Below, piece after piece: positions 1 through 10,268 of a DNA stretch of 64,000 bases. The notes beneath the pieces were generated by a model. That model had not been told where the DNA came from. It searched no databases and saw nothing but the letters and a program-made list of their open reading frames with translations. Source of the DNA: Roseomonas fluvialis (GTDB lineage: Bacteria; Pseudomonadota; Alphaproteobacteria; Acetobacterales; Acetobacteraceae); NCBI RefSeq assembly GCF_022846615.1, contig NZ_AP025637.1, positions 4,737,001-4,801,000 of the forward strand. The letters are read 5' to 3'. The stretch's first letter is position 1; each line of letters opens with the position of its first letter. Made by a program: the position numbers and the translations under genes.

Positions 1-187
1 GTGCCTGGGCCAGGACGATGCCGCCGAATTCCGCGAGCTGCTGCGCGACCCCAGCGTGGACGATGCCGCGCTGGCGCAGGCGATCCGCGACGCCATCGCG
101 CGCAAGCCGAAGGGCCATGACTTCGTGATCGACCGCCGGCGCAAATCCCCCGCCGTCGCGCGCCATATGAGCATGACCGGTGGCTGA
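1..187 (+). CDS. 3' end of an unidentified gene
   Basis: The second forward frame is open from the window edge to a TGA at 185-187, giving the last 61 residues of a protein that begins outside the window. The tail is mixed acidic and basic and ends in KSPAVARHMSMTGG. I do not recognise the family. The frame overlaps the next gene's GTG start by 8 bp, the spacing of translationally coupled genes, which supports it being real coding sequence. Confidence 0.6.
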   Translation, partial: CLGQDDAAEFRELLRDPSVDDAALAQAIRDAIARKPKGHDFVIDRRRKSPAVARHMSMTGG

Positions 188-572
188 CACGCTGCAGGGG
201 CTGATCGAACGGCTCTCCATCCCGGGCCTGCCCTCCTGGGTGGGCCTGGTCATCCTGCTGGCGATCGGCATTTCGCTGCTGGCGCTGCTGGCCATGCCCT
301 ATGCGGTGTTCGGCGTGAAGTCGCGGCTCGAGGCGGTGGAGGCGGAACTCGCCGACCTGCGCAGCGAGATCCGTGCCCTGCTGCGCCAGCCCGGAACGGC
401 AGCGCGCACCGTGGTGGAGGAAGACTACGTGGCCCCGCCGTCACGCCGCGCCGAACCGCGCATCGCCCCGCCAGAGCCGACGCGCCCGCCGGTGCCCCCG
501 CCCGCCGCGCGCGTGGTGCGCGGGCGAGCCGAACCGCGGCTCGATTGGCCGCGAACGGATCGCGACGCGTGA
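180..572 (+). CDS. small single-pass membrane protein
   Basis: This encodes 130 aa from a GTG at 180 that overlaps the preceding stop region. Residues about 19-47 form one hydrophobic membrane segment. It is followed by a short charged heptad-like stretch (about 48-70, SRLEAVEAELADLRSEIRA) likely to be a coiled coil. The C-terminal half is a low-complexity Pro/Arg-rich tail. That arrangement suggests a membrane-anchored protein with a cytoplasmic tail, perhaps a scaffold or cell-envelope accessory factor, but no family was recognised. A repeat element separates it from the amidase gene downstream. Confidence 0.65.
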   Translation: MADTLQGLIERLSIPGLPSWVGLVILLAIGISLLALLAMPYAVFGVKSRLEAVEAELADLRSEIRALLRQPGTAARTVVEEDYVAPPSRRAEPRIAPPEPTRPPVPPPAARVVRGRAEPRLDWPRTDRDA

Positions 573-700
573 CGCGCCAAGCGCGGATGCGCGCGTGACC
601 TCCGAACCGGCCCCGCGGCGCATCCTGGCGGTGCGCCGATTGCGGTGCGCGACACCCCCGCCCCCGCACGAGCCGCCGGCGCTCGATTGCCACGCCTGTC

Positions 701-826
701 GGATCGCGCCCCGCGCGATCCGGGCGCGCACAGCGCGACCGCGCCCAACCCGCACGTCGCCGCCGGCGGAACAGTACAGGGCGCGAAAGCCAAGCCCGCG
801 CATGCGGGCGCCCGGCGCCTAAGGGC
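701..826 (+). repeat. structured intergenic repeat, copy A
   Basis: This fills most of the 260-bp gap 573-832, where I see no gene. It begins with the hairpin GGATCGCG...CGCGATCC (701-721), continues with GCGCGCACAGCGCGACCGCG, and ends with GCGAAAGCCAAG, the hairpin CCCGC-GCAT-GCGGG (795-808) and a GGGC tail. The same order of motifs recurs at 18391, 18521, 22345 and, inverted, at 31920-32486. The stem bases differ between copies while the pairing is retained. Confidence 0.6.
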
Positions 827-832
827 AGGAAA

Positions 833-1687
833 ATGCATATCTCCGTGATCCAGATGAACCAGGGCAGCGACAAGGCCGCCAACCTCGCGCAGGCGCAGCG
901 CCTGATCGAGGCCGCGGTGGAAGCCGACCGCCCCGGCCTGGTCTCCCTGCCCGAGACCTGGACCAACCTCGGCGGCGGGCGCGAAAGCCGCCGCGCTGCG
1001 GCCGAGGTGCTGCCCGAACCCGGCGCCGAGGGTGGCGCGGCGTATGAGATGCTGCGCGGCCTCGCGCGCCGCCACGGCATCACGGTGCATGGCGGCTCCA
1101 TCATCGAGGATGGCGGCGAGAAGCTGTTCAACACCACGCTTGTGTTTGGCCCCGACGGCACCGAGGTGGCGCGCTACCGCAAGATCCATCTGTTCGACAT
1201 CACCGCCCCCGACGGCACGGGATATCGCGAAAGCGCGCTGTATGGCGGCGGGTCGGACCTCGCGATGTTCGACGCGCGCGGCATCCGCTTCGCCTGCACC
1301 ATCTGCTACGATATCCGCTTCCCCGAACTGTACCAGCACCTCCGCCGCCGCGGCGCGGAAGCCATCCTGGTGCCGTCCAACTTCACGCTGCAGACCGGCA
1401 AGGACCACTGGGAGGCGCTGTTGCGCGCGCGCGCCATCGACACCCAGTGCTGGATGATCGCGGCGGCGTCGTACGGCACCTACGAGGAACGCGGAGCCGC
1501 GCGCAGCGTCTACGGCCATTCGCTGGTGGCCGACCCCTGGGGCCATGTGGTCGCGAAGTGCAGCGACGGCATCGGCTGGGCCACGGCGCGCATCGACCCG
1601 GCGGTGACCGCCCGCGTGCGCGCCGGCATGCCCTTGCTGGAACACCGCGAGGCCGCGCGCGGCTGGGTCGCGAAGGCCGGCGCGTGA
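833..1687 (+). CDS. carbon-nitrogen hydrolase, Nit1-type (deaminated glutathione amidase-like)
   Basis: This is a 284-aa nitrilase-superfamily protein. The catalytic triad is visible as Glu41 (LPETW), Lys117 (YRKIHLFD) and Cys158 ([14 protein letters not shown]). The RFPELYQ context is typical of the Nit1/Nit2 group rather than of true nitrilases. Known members hydrolyse the amide of deaminated glutathione or of omega-amidase substrates in the cytoplasm, and I infer the former repair role. The start is an ATG preceded by AGGGCAGGAA. The stop overlaps the NAD kinase GTG start, so the two genes are probably co-transcribed. Confidence 0.88.
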   Translation: MHISVIQMNQGSDKAANLAQAQRLIEAAVEADRPGLVSLPETWTNLGGGRESRRAAAEVLPEPGAEGGAAYEMLRGLARRHGITVHGGSIIEDGGEKLFNTTLVFGPDGTEVARYRKIHLFDITAPDGTGYRESALYGGGSDLAMFDARGIRFACTICYDIRFPELYQHLRRRGAEAILVPSNFTLQTGKDHWEALLRARAIDTQCWMIAAASYGTYEERGAARSVYGHSLVADPWGHVVAKCSDGIGWATARIDPAVTARVRAGMPLLEHREAARGWVAKAGA

Positions 1688-2451
1688 GCGCCCCGCGCCT
1701 CGCGATCCTCGCCGCGCAGAACGAGGCGGCGCGGGCCGCGCAGGAAGCACTCGCCGCCCGCTACGGCGCCGCCGACCCGGATACCGCCGAGGTCGTGGTG
1801 GCGCTGGGCGGCGACGGCTTCATGCTCGAGACGCTGCATCGCTTCCTGCATCGTGGCGTGCCCGTGTACGGCATGAACCGCGGCTCGGTCGGCTTCCTGA
1901 TGAACGACTGGCGGGAGGACGACCTGCCCGCGCGCATCGCCGCCGCGCAGGCCTCGACCCTGCACCCGCTGCGCATGCGCGCCTTCCGCAACGGCGCCGC
2001 GCCGGTGCAGGCGCTCGCCATCAACGAGGTCTCGCTGCTGCGCGAGAGCCGCCAGGCGGCCAAGGTGCGCATCCTGGTCGACGGCAAGCAGCGGCTCGAG
2101 GAACTGATCTGCGACGGCATCCTGATCAGCACGCCCGCCGGCAGTACCGCCTACAACCTGTCGGCGCATGGGCCGATCGTCCCACTTGGGGCGAACCTGC
2201 TGCCGCTGACGCCGATCTCGGCCTTCCGGCCCCGGCGCTGGCGCGGCGCGCTGCTGCCCGCCGATGTCGAGGTGGTGTTCGAGATCCTGGAACCCGACAA
2301 GCGCCCGGTCGCCGCGGTGGCCGACTACACCGAGGTGCGCGACGTGCGCCGTGTCGAGGTGCGCGAGGCGCGCGACGTCTCCCTCACGCTGCTGTTCGAC
2401 CCCGACCACGGCCTGTCGGAGCGCATCATCGCGGAGCAGTTCACGGTGTGA
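1684..2451 (+). CDS. nadK: NAD kinase
   Basis: This 255-aa protein phosphorylates NAD+ to NADP+ in the cytoplasm. Family motifs are clear: GGDG at 42-45, the substrate-binding NEVSLLR beginning at 114, CDG at 143-145, and STPAGSTAY at 149-157. The length matches the short alphaproteobacterial type (about 255 aa). I chose the GTG at 1684 because it overlaps the amidase stop (GTGA) and the first motif follows at the expected distance. The same frame stays open upstream inside the amidase gene, but that stretch carries no NAD kinase sequence. The gene is followed by another 4-bp GTGA overlap with the MFS gene. Confidence 0.93.
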   Translation: MSAPRLAILAAQNEAARAAQEALAARYGAADPDTAEVVVALGGDGFMLETLHRFLHRGVPVYGMNRGSVGFLMNDWREDDLPARIAAAQASTLHPLRMRAFRNGAAPVQALAINEVSLLRESRQAAKVRILVDGKQRLEELICDGILISTPAGSTAYNLSAHGPIVPLGANLLPLTPISAFRPRRWRGALLPADVEVVFEILEPDKRPVAAVADYTEVRDVRRVEVREARDVSLTLLFDPDHGLSERIIAEQFTV

Positions 2452-3623
2452 GCGGCCGCGGCCTGTCCGACCGCGCGCTGGTCTGGGGCATGGCGAGCAC
2501 CCAGCTGATCGGCTGGGGCACGCTGTTCACGCCCTTCCCGTTGATGGTTGCCCCGATGGAGGCCGAACTCGGCTGGTCGCGCGTGCTGATCAACGCCGCC
2601 TATACCTGCGGGCTGCTGGCCTCGGGCCTCGCGGCCGCGCCGGCGGGGCGGTGGTTCGACCGGCACGGCCCGCATGGCATGATGACGGCCGGCACCATCG
2701 CGGCCGCCGCGCTGCTGGTGGCCTGGAGCCTGGTGGCGCACCCCGTCGTCTTCTTCGCGATCTGGATCGGCATCGGGGTCGCGCAGGCGATCGGGCTGTG
2801 GGGAATCGCGATGGCGGTGGTGGTGGCCGAAGCGCGGGACGCGACACGCACCATCACCATCATCAGCTTCGTCACGGGGCTGACCGGCACCGTCTTCCTG
2901 CCGTTCAGCGAATGGCTGATCCACGCCCTGGGCTGGCGCGGAGCGCTGCAGGCGCTGGCCGCCCTGCAGGGCGCATCGGCGGTGATCACGGTGCTGATGC
3001 TACGCCATGCGCGCCGCCCCGCGCCCGGGCTGGCCGCCGCCGCCACGCGGATCCCTCTGCGCACGCGGCTGCGGCAGCCAGCCTTCGCGGGCCTCGCGCT
3101 GTGCTTCGCCGCGCATGCCTTCATCGCCACGGGCCTGGGTGCGCACCTGATCCCGCTGCTGCGCGAACGCGGCTGGCCCGAGGCGACGGTGCTGCTGCTG
3201 GCCGCGGCGCACGGCCCCGCGCAGGTCGTGGCGCGGGGCCTCCTGTTCGCCGCGGGGCGGGCCGCCACCATGCGCAGCGTGGGGCTGCTGGCGTCAGGGC
3301 TGGTGCCTGTCGGAATGCTGGCGCTGGCGGTGGCGCCGAGCAGCCTGGCGCTGACCATCGCCTTCGTCCTGTGCTGGGCGGTCGCGGATGGGCTCATGAC
3401 CATCGTCCGCGCGGCCGGCACGGCCGAGATCCTGGGTCGCGAGGGCTACGGCGCGGTCACCGGCGCCCTGTCGGCCATCGCGATGCTGCCGCGCACCGCC
3501 GCGCCGCTGCTGCTGGCGCTGCTGTGGGATGGTCTGGGCGGCTATGCGGCGGTGCCGTGGCTGCTGACGGCGGTCGGGGGCCTGGCGCTGCTGGGCTTCG
3601 CGATGGCGGCGCGGCCGCGCTGA
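2448..3623 (+). CDS. MFS transporter
   Basis: This is a 391-aa polytopic inner-membrane protein with about 12 hydrophobic segments in two six-helix halves. The loop between helices 2 and 3 carries [14 protein letters not shown], a recognisable major-facilitator motif. The substrate is unknown. Its general look, and that of the carrier at 27200-28393, fits the monocarboxylate/oxalate-formate-like branch of MFS. The start is a GTG overlapping the nadK stop by 4 bp, so it is presumably transcribed with nit1-nadK although no functional link is obvious. Confidence 0.85.
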   Translation: MSGRGLSDRALVWGMASTQLIGWGTLFTPFPLMVAPMEAELGWSRVLINAAYTCGLLASGLAAAPAGRWFDRHGPHGMMTAGTIAAAALLVAWSLVAHPVVFFAIWIGIGVAQAIGLWGIAMAVVVAEARDATRTITIISFVTGLTGTVFLPFSEWLIHALGWRGALQALAALQGASAVITVLMLRHARRPAPGLAAAATRIPLRTRLRQPAFAGLALCFAAHAFIATGLGAHLIPLLRERGWPEATVLLLAAAHGPAQVVARGLLFAAGRAATMRSVGLLASGLVPVGMLALAVAPSSLALTIAFVLCWAVADGLMTIVRAAGTAEILGREGYGAVTGALSAIAMLPRTAAPLLLALLWDGLGGYAAVPWLLTAVGGLALLGFAMAARPR

Positions 3624-3657
3624 CGCGGCACCGCTGACGACACATCGACGCGGCGGG

Positions 3658-4335
3658 TCAGGCGTACTCGGCGTTGTCGGGCCAGGCTTCGGCCACGAAT
3701 ACAGCGTTGCCGTACCACATGCCGCGTTCCGGCTTGTTGGTGTTCAGATTGCGGCGAATGCCCGGATACAGATTGTACAGGCCGTAGCCGAAGGCGAACA
3801 GGAAGTCCGACAGGCGCGACAACGGGACATGCATGGCGTTGTCGGGCGCGATCGCGCATTCCACCTCGACATAGGTGATGCGCCGGGCCGCCAGCATCTC
3901 ACGGAAGCCGACCAGGACTTCGAGGTCATGACCCTCGGTGTCGACCTTCAGCATGCCGATGTCGGTGATGCCCTGTGCGGCGCAGAAGGCGTCGCCCATG
4001 ACGACCTCGACTTCCTCGGTTGGGCCACGGCCCGGTGGCTTGCGACTGCCGGTGCCGACGATACGATTCAACAGACCCTGCGGTTCGGCATGCATGACGG
4101 CGCGGCAGGCACGGCTGCCGAAGGCCAGCCGATGGCGCACCAGCGCCGCGTCGTCCGCAGTGTTCTCCTCGAGCTTCGCGAAGGTGCTGCTGATCGGCTC
4201 GAAGGCATGGACAAGAACACTGGGCCAGGCGCGCCGTATCTGGCCGACGGTCTGGCCGATATTCGCCCCGATGTCGAAGACGCAGGTCGGCGCGAACCGC
4301 GGGTCGAACCGGGCGATGTGCTGGAAGATGTTCAT
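3658..4335 (-). CDS. FkbM-family methyltransferase
   Basis: This is a 225-aa SAM-dependent methyltransferase. The SAM-binding motif I is FDIGANIG (20-27), the acidic motif II lies in HAFEPISSTF, and the FkbM signature LKVDTEGHDLEVL sits in the middle of the protein. FkbM enzymes O-methylate sugars or polyketides, and the substrate here is not visible. The gene stands alone between an MFS gene and an ABC operon, with no glycosyltransferase or polysaccharide gene beside it. It may therefore be an orphan or the remnant of a surface-glycan locus. Confidence 0.85.
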   Translation of the reverse strand: MNIFQHIARFDPRFAPTCVFDIGANIGQTVGQIRRAWPSVLVHAFEPISSTFAKLEENTADDAALVRHRLAFGSRACRAVMHAEPQGLLNRIVGTGSRKPPGRGPTEEVEVVMGDAFCAAQGITDIGMLKVDTEGHDLEVLVGFREMLAARRITYVEVECAIAPDNAMHVPLSRLSDFLFAFGYGLYNLYPGIRRNLNTNKPERGMWYGNAVFVAEAWPDNAEYA

Positions 4336-4494
4336 GAGCTCGCCAGTTAACGCAACGCGGGGCAGGCGGGCTACAATGAATCCGTGAAGAAACGGCCATG
4401 CCTCGCGCGGTGCGCACAGCCCGACGTGCGAAGTGTGGGCACCGCCGCGCGAGCAGCGGACACACGGGGCCTGCCGCGTCGCGAAAACGCAGCG

Positions 4495-5507
<1,013 letters not shown>

Positions 5508-5511
<4 letters not shown>

Positions 5512-6497
5512 GCCGCCTGCTCCGCATCCGACGTCAGCGGCAGGAAGCAGCGTGCTTCGCGCTGCGGGAGGATTTCGCGCATTTCGGGTTCGGCCATGCA
5601 GGGGGCGGCGGCGCGCGGGCAACGCGAACGGAAGGCGCAACCGGGCGGCAGGTTCAGCAGGGAGGGCGTCATGCCCGGGATCTGCCGCAGCGGCTCGCCG
5701 CGCTTGTTGCGCGACGGCACGGAGCCGATCAGCCCGGCGGTATAGGGATGTAGCGGACGGTCGAGCACTTCCGCGACCGTGCCTTTCTCGACGATGCGCC
5801 CGGCATACATCACGGCAATGTCGTCCGCGAGGCCGGCCACGACCGACAGGTCGTGCGTGATCCAAATGAGCGAGGTGCCGGTGGTCTCGGCCAGCTTCTG
5901 CACCTCCGCCAGGATCTGCCCCTGGATGGTCACGTCGAGCGCGGTGGTGGGTTCGTCGGCGATGATGAGTTCCGGTTCGTGCAGCAGCGCGATGGCGATC
6001 GCGACACGCTGGCGCATGCCACCCGAGAACTGGTGCGGATAGGCCTTGAGCCGTTCGTCCGGCGAGGGGATGCCCACCATGCCGAGCGTGTCGCGCGCGC
6101 GCTGCCGCGCGGCTTCGTGGCTGACCTTCCGATGCGCCTGCACCGTCTCGATCATCTGCGTGTCGATGCGCAGGACCGGGTTCAGCGTCATCATCGGGTC
6201 CTGGAAGATCATCGCGATGCGGTTGCCCCGCAGGTCGCGCATCTCCTCCTCGCTCAGCTTCGCGAGGTCACGGCCCTGGAACAGGATGGACCCGCCGGCG
6301 ATGCGCCCGGGCGCATCCACCAGCCCGATGATCGAGAAGCCAGTGACCGACTTGCCCGATCCGGATTCGCCGACCAGGCCCAGGACCTTGCCGCGGCGCA
6401 CGGTGAAGGAGACATCGTCCACCGCCTTCACCACGCCCGCGCGGGTGAAGAAGTGGGTCTGGAGGTTGCGGACCTCCAGCGTCGGTGCGGAGGTCAC
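5508..6497 (-). CDS. peptide/nickel-type ABC transporter ATP-binding protein (OppD/DppD-like)
   Basis: This is the 329-aa partner ATPase of the same importer. It has Walker A GESGSGKS (43-50), [13 protein letters not shown] (Q-loop region), signature SGGMRQR (158-164), Walker [13 protein letters not shown] (177-188), and the C-terminal CxxxxRCPxxxxxC oligopeptide-transporter domain. It is the fourth gene of a minus-strand operon running binding protein, permease, permease, ATPase, ATPase. A 124-bp gap carrying a repeat element separates it from the upstream permease gene. The other junctions within the transporter core are overlaps. Confidence 0.9.
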
Positions 6498-6516
6498 TGG
6501 TTCCAGCTCCTCGAAT

Positions 6517-6621
6517 CCGGCCGCACAGCGGCCGGCGCGCGCAGGACAAACACCGCGTCAGCGCAACAATACGTCGGCGCGAAAGCCAAGCCGGCGGAGC
6601 CGGCGGCCGGCGTTCGAGGCC
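6517..6621. repeat. structured intergenic repeat, copy B, inside the ABC operon
   Basis: This lies between the permease stop (6622) and the ATPase start (6497). Hairpin CCGGCCG-CACAG-CGGCCGG occupies 6517-6535. The conserved segment GCGCGAAAGCCAAG ends near 6590, followed by hairpin GCCGG-CGGAG-CCGGC and the tail GGCGTTCGAGGC, which runs directly into the permease stop codon. The middle conserved segment seen in other copies is degenerate here. Confidence 0.55.
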
Positions 6622-7548
6622 TCATTTCTTGAGCCTGGGATTCAGCACGTCGCGCAACTGGTCGCCCATCAGGTTGATCGACACGATGGTGATGAGCAGG
6701 GCGATGCCCGGATAGAAGGAAATCCAGTACTTGCCCGACAGCATGTACTCGTAGCCGTTCGCGATCAGCAGGCCAAGCGACGGCTCGGTGATCGGCACGC
6801 CGAGGCCCAGGAACGACAGCGTGGCTTCCAGCGCGATGGCGCGCGCCACCTGCATGGTGGCCACCACGATCAGCGGCGGCAGGCAGTTCGGCAGCAGGTG
6901 GCGGAACAGGATGCGGTGCGTGGGCAGCGCCAGGCACTGCGCCGCCTCGATGTATTCGCGCCGGCGTTCCACCAGCGCTGTGCCGCGCACGGTGCGCGCA
7001 TAATACGCCCATTCCACGATCACCAGCGCGATGACCACGTTCATGATGCCCTTGCCCAGGAAGGCCAGGATCATCAGCGCCACCAGGATCGACGGAAAGG
7101 ACAGCTGCAGGTCGACCAGGCGCATGATGACCGTGTCGGTCTTCTTGCCGGCATAGGCGGCGAGCAGCCCGAGCGACGCGCCCACCACGCAGGCGATCAG
7201 CGCGGAGCCCGCGCCCACCATCAGCGAGATACGCAGCCCGTACATGATGCCCGACATCATGTCGCGGCCCTGGTCGTCGGTGCCGAGCCAGTAGGTGAAG
7301 CCCGCCCCGCCCACCGTGCCAGGCTCCATGCGCCCGTCCATGATGTCGAGCTGCGCGAGGTCATAGGGATTCTGCGGCGCGATCCAGGGCGCGAAGATCG
7401 CGATCAGCGCGATGGCGGCGAAGACGATCGCCCCGCCCACCGCCACCTTGGATTCACAGAATTCCGAGACGAAGCGCCGGAAGGGCGTCTCGACCCTGGC
7501 GGGCACCGGCGCGCTCGCCGGCGCCCCCTTCAGCGCGACATCGCTCAT
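6622..7548 (-). CDS. peptide/nickel-type ABC transporter permease (DppC/OppC-like)
   Basis: This is a 308-aa inner-membrane permease. An N-terminal transmembrane helix is followed by a periplasmic loop containing the family phrase GTDDQGRDMMSG, then five further helices. The ATPase-coupling EAA loop is EAAQCLALPTHRILFRHLLP. It pairs with the adjacent permease to form the translocation channel. Its start overlaps the stop of the upstream permease by 4 bp, so the two are translated together. Confidence 0.9.
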   Translation of the reverse strand: MSDVALKGAPASAPVPARVETPFRRFVSEFCESKVAVGGAIVFAAIALIAIFAPWIAPQNPYDLAQLDIMDGRMEPGTVGGAGFTYWLGTDDQGRDMMSGIMYGLRISLMVGAGSALIACVVGASLGLLAAYAGKKTDTVIMRLVDLQLSFPSILVALMILAFLGKGIMNVVIALVIVEWAYYARTVRGTALVERRREYIEAAQCLALPTHRILFRHLLPNCLPPLIVVATMQVARAIALEATLSFLGLGVPITEPSLGLLIANGYEYMLSGKYWISFYPGIALLITIVSINLMGDQLRDVLNPRLKK

Positions 7549-8552
7549 GTGCCCTTGGTCTCCAGCCTCACGCGCGGATCCAGCATCGAGTAGGTCAGGT
7601 CCACGATCAGGTTGATGGTGATGAACAGCAGCACGATGATCATCAGGTAGGCCACGATGACCGGCCGATCGAGCACGTTGATGCTGTCGATGATCAGCTT
7701 GCCCATGCCCGGCCAGGCGAAGATGCTCTCGGTCACCACGCTGAACGCGATGGTGGACCCCAGCTCCAGCCCGACCACGGTCACCACCGGGATCAGGATG
7801 TTCTTGAACACGTGCACGAAGGTCACGCGCGCCGGCGAAAGCCCCTTCGCGCGGGCAAACTTCACGTAGTCCATCAGCATGGTTTCACGCACGCCTGCGC
7901 GGGTCAGGCGGATCACCAGGCTGATCTTGAACAGCGCCAGATTCAGCGCCGGCATGGCCATGTGCCGCAGCCCGTCGATGGTCAGGAACGACCATTGCAG
8001 CCCGTCGCTGCACGATGTCAGCCCGACGAAGCCGCCGATCGAACAGGTCTCCCCGCGCCCGGTGGAGGGCAGCCAGCCGAGCTGCACCGCGAACACCATG
8101 ATCAGCATCAGCCCGACCCAGAAGGTCGGCAGCGAGAAGCCGAGGATGGAGCCCGCCATGATCCCCTTGCTGACCGGCGAATCCGGGCGCAGCCCGGCAT
8201 AGAGCCCCAGCGGCAGGCCGATGATGATGGACAGGAACATCGCCCCGAAGGCGAGCTCCATGGTGGCCGGCATGCGCTGCAGGATCAGCTTCAGCGCGGG
8301 TTCGTTGAACACGAAGGATCGCCCCAGATCTCCCTGCAGCGCATTGCCGAGGAAGACCAGGTATTGCTCCCACAGCGGCAGGTCGAGGCCGAGCGCGGCC
8401 ACGGCGCGCTCGCGCTCGATCTGGTCGGCGTCGGGGCTGATCAGGATCTCGACCGGGTCGCCGATCCCGTAGATGCCGACGAAGACGATGATGGACATCG
8501 CCAGCACGACGAACAGCGCCTGGATCAGGCGCCGCACGAGGTAGACCGTCAT
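7545..8552 (-). CDS. peptide/nickel-type ABC transporter permease (DppB/OppB-like)
   Basis: This is a 335-aa inner-membrane permease starting MTVYLVRRLIQALFVV, the usual N-terminus of the DppB family. I chose the ATG at 8552 because of this N-terminus and the good ribosome-binding site GAAGGAG upstream. The long periplasmic loop after helix 1 and the EAA loop (FARAKGLSPARVTFVHVFKN) are present. It lies 19 bp downstream of the binding-protein gene on the same strand. The substrate (peptide, nickel chelate, opine or glutathione) cannot be decided from sequence. Confidence 0.9.
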   Translation of the reverse strand: MTVYLVRRLIQALFVVLAMSIIVFVGIYGIGDPVEILISPDADQIERERAVAALGLDLPLWEQYLVFLGNALQGDLGRSFVFNEPALKLILQRMPATMELAFGAMFLSIIIGLPLGLYAGLRPDSPVSKGIMAGSILGFSLPTFWVGLMLIMVFAVQLGWLPSTGRGETCSIGGFVGLTSCSDGLQWSFLTIDGLRHMAMPALNLALFKISLVIRLTRAGVRETMLMDYVKFARAKGLSPARVTFVHVFKNILIPVVTVVGLELGSTIAFSVVTESIFAWPGMGKLIIDSINVLDRPVIVAYLMIIVLLFITINLIVDLTYSMLDPRVRLETKGT

Positions 8553-8571
8553 CGCCGGCGCTCCTTCGGGT

Positions 8572-10167
8572 TCAGCGTGGCGCGGGACGCAGGCGCTGCG
8601 CCAGCGTGCCCTCGTCCACGCTCGCGGTGTATTCGAAACCGCGGCGCGTCGCCCAGATGTTGGTCTGGATGTGGATCGGCACCACCGCGACATCCTGCAT
8701 CGCGATGCGCATGGCACCGACGATCAGTTCGCCGCGCCGCGGCTCGTTCAGCTCGGACAGTGATTCCAGAAGCATCGCGTCGACCTGCGGATTGGAATAC
8801 CGCCCGCGGTTCGACGCACCCCAGCCGCGGTCCCGGTTCACGGTCGCCAGGATGTTGCGCAGCGGGTGCGACCCATCCGGGTTCGACCCCCAGCCGATCA
8901 GGAAGGCGGAGTATTCGCTGCGCCCGGCGCGGCCCACGAAGGTGGTCCAGGGCTGCGCCTCGACCGCGGTGCGCACGCCGATGCGCGTCCACATCTGGCC
9001 GATCGCCTGCACGATGCGCGAATCATTGATGTAGCGGTCGTTCGGCCCGTTCAGCGTGATGCGGAAGCCCTGCGGGTAGCCGGCCTCGGCCAGCAGGCGC
9101 CGCGCGCCATCCGGGTCGTACGGGATCGCCTGCAGGTCGCCGACATGGCCGAACACGCCCTCGGGCAGGAACTGGTTGGCCGGCACCGCCGCGCCTTCCA
9201 TCACGCGCTCGACGATGGCGCGGCGGTCGACCGCCATGGACAGGGCGCGGCGCACCCGCACGTCGGCCAGCGGGTTGCGACCGAGCGGACGGCCGTCATT
9301 GTCGGTGACGAAGGGCGAATTCTCGTTGGCCGGGCGCAGGTGATCGAGGCCGAGGAAGATCAGCCGCAGCCCAACCTGCTCGGCCACGCGCACGCGCTGG
9401 TCCTGGCGCAGCCGCGCGAGGTCCGAGGTCGGCACCTGGTCGATCAGGTCCACGTCGCCGGCCAGCAGGGCTGCGGTGCGCGCCGCGTCGTTGGTCACCA
9501 TGCGGTAGTTCACGCGCTGGAAGGGCGCGCGCTCGCCCCAGTAGCCGTCCCAGCGCTCGAATTCGATGCGGTCGCCGTTGCGGTGCGCCACCGCACGATA
9601 GGGGCCGGTGCCCATGGCGGCGCGCAGCGAGTTGAAGTCCTCGGTGGTCGCGCCCTCGGCGGTTTCCTTGTCGACGATGCGCACGTTGGTCATGTCGAGC
9701 GGCAGCAGTGGATAGGGCTGGGGCGTGTGGAAGCGGATGGTCAGCGGATCCACGATCTCGACCCGCGTCATGGTCCGCGCATAGGCCGCGAAGGATGACG
9801 GGCTGTTCGGCACGTTGGGCAGCCGCGCCAGCGTGAAGGCCACGTCTTCCGCGGTGAAGGCGTTGCCGTTGTGGAAGCGCACATTGGGCCGCAGCTTGAA
9901 TTCCCACACGGTCGGTTCGACCGCGCGCCATTCGGTGGCAAGGCCGGGGATGTTGCGCGACTGTGGGTCGTTGTTCACCAGGCGGTCGAAGATGATGTCC
10001 GCGACCGCGTTGTTCGGCGAGAGCTGGTGGTAGTGCGGATCGATCGATGTGACCGGTGCGCCCACCGCGATGGTCGCGGTCTGCGCCAGCGCCGGCGCGG
10101 CGCCAAGCACCAGCGCCGTGGCGAACACGCTTGCGGCAGCGGCCTGCCGCTGGTGGATCCGCTTCAT
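8572..10167 (-). CDS. ABC transporter substrate-binding protein, family 5, copy 1
   Basis: This is a 531-aa periplasmic binding protein. A cleavable signal peptide (MKRIHQRQ, then a hydrophobic stretch ending APALAQ at about residue 29) precedes a family 5 extracellular solute-binding domain. That domain has the typical phrases SIDPHYHQ, WEFKLRPNVRFHNG and YDPDGARRLLAEAGYPQGF. I place the start at the ATG at 10167 behind GGGAGG, because this gives the signal peptide. It is the first gene of the transporter operon and probably determines specificity. A paralogue is encoded divergently 101 bp away. Confidence 0.9.
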   Translation of the reverse strand: MKRIHQRQAAAASVFATALVLGAAPALAQTATIAVGAPVTSIDPHYHQLSPNNAVADIIFDRLVNNDPQSRNIPGLATEWRAVEPTVWEFKLRPNVRFHNGNAFTAEDVAFTLARLPNVPNSPSSFAAYARTMTRVEIVDPLTIRFHTPQPYPLLPLDMTNVRIVDKETAEGATTEDFNSLRAAMGTGPYRAVAHRNGDRIEFERWDGYWGERAPFQRVNYRMVTNDAARTAALLAGDVDLIDQVPTSDLARLRQDQRVRVAEQVGLRLIFLGLDHLRPANENSPFVTDNDGRPLGRNPLADVRVRRALSMAVDRRAIVERVMEGAAVPANQFLPEGVFGHVGDLQAIPYDPDGARRLLAEAGYPQGFRITLNGPNDRYINDSRIVQAIGQMWTRIGVRTAVEAQPWTTFVGRAGRSEYSAFLIGWGSNPDGSHPLRNILATVNRDRGWGASNRGRYSNPQVDAMLLESLSELNEPRRGELIVGAMRIAMQDVAVVPIHIQTNIWATRRGFEYTASVDEGTLAQRLRPAPR

Positions 10168-10268
10168 TCCAAGCCTCCCGGGTCGTCTTTGGTGGCGTTG
10201 GTTGTAGCAGCACGCCCTGGCCGCCGCTAGGCTCGCGGCCACCTCGCCTGCGCCCAGGAGACACCGCC
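10168..10268. promoter_or_regulatory. shared divergent promoter region between two binding-protein genes
   Basis: These 101 bp separate the start codons of two oppositely oriented, paralogous binding-protein genes, so promoters for both must lie here or extend into the coding regions. A ribosome-binding site is visible on each side (GGGAGG for the minus gene, CAGGAG for the plus gene). I could not assign -35/-10 boxes with confidence. Confidence 0.4.

Noticed and set aside
573-832. Short open frames between the small membrane protein and nit1
   Set aside because: They lie over repeat copy A and read as Arg/Ala/Pro-rich noise in several frames at once.
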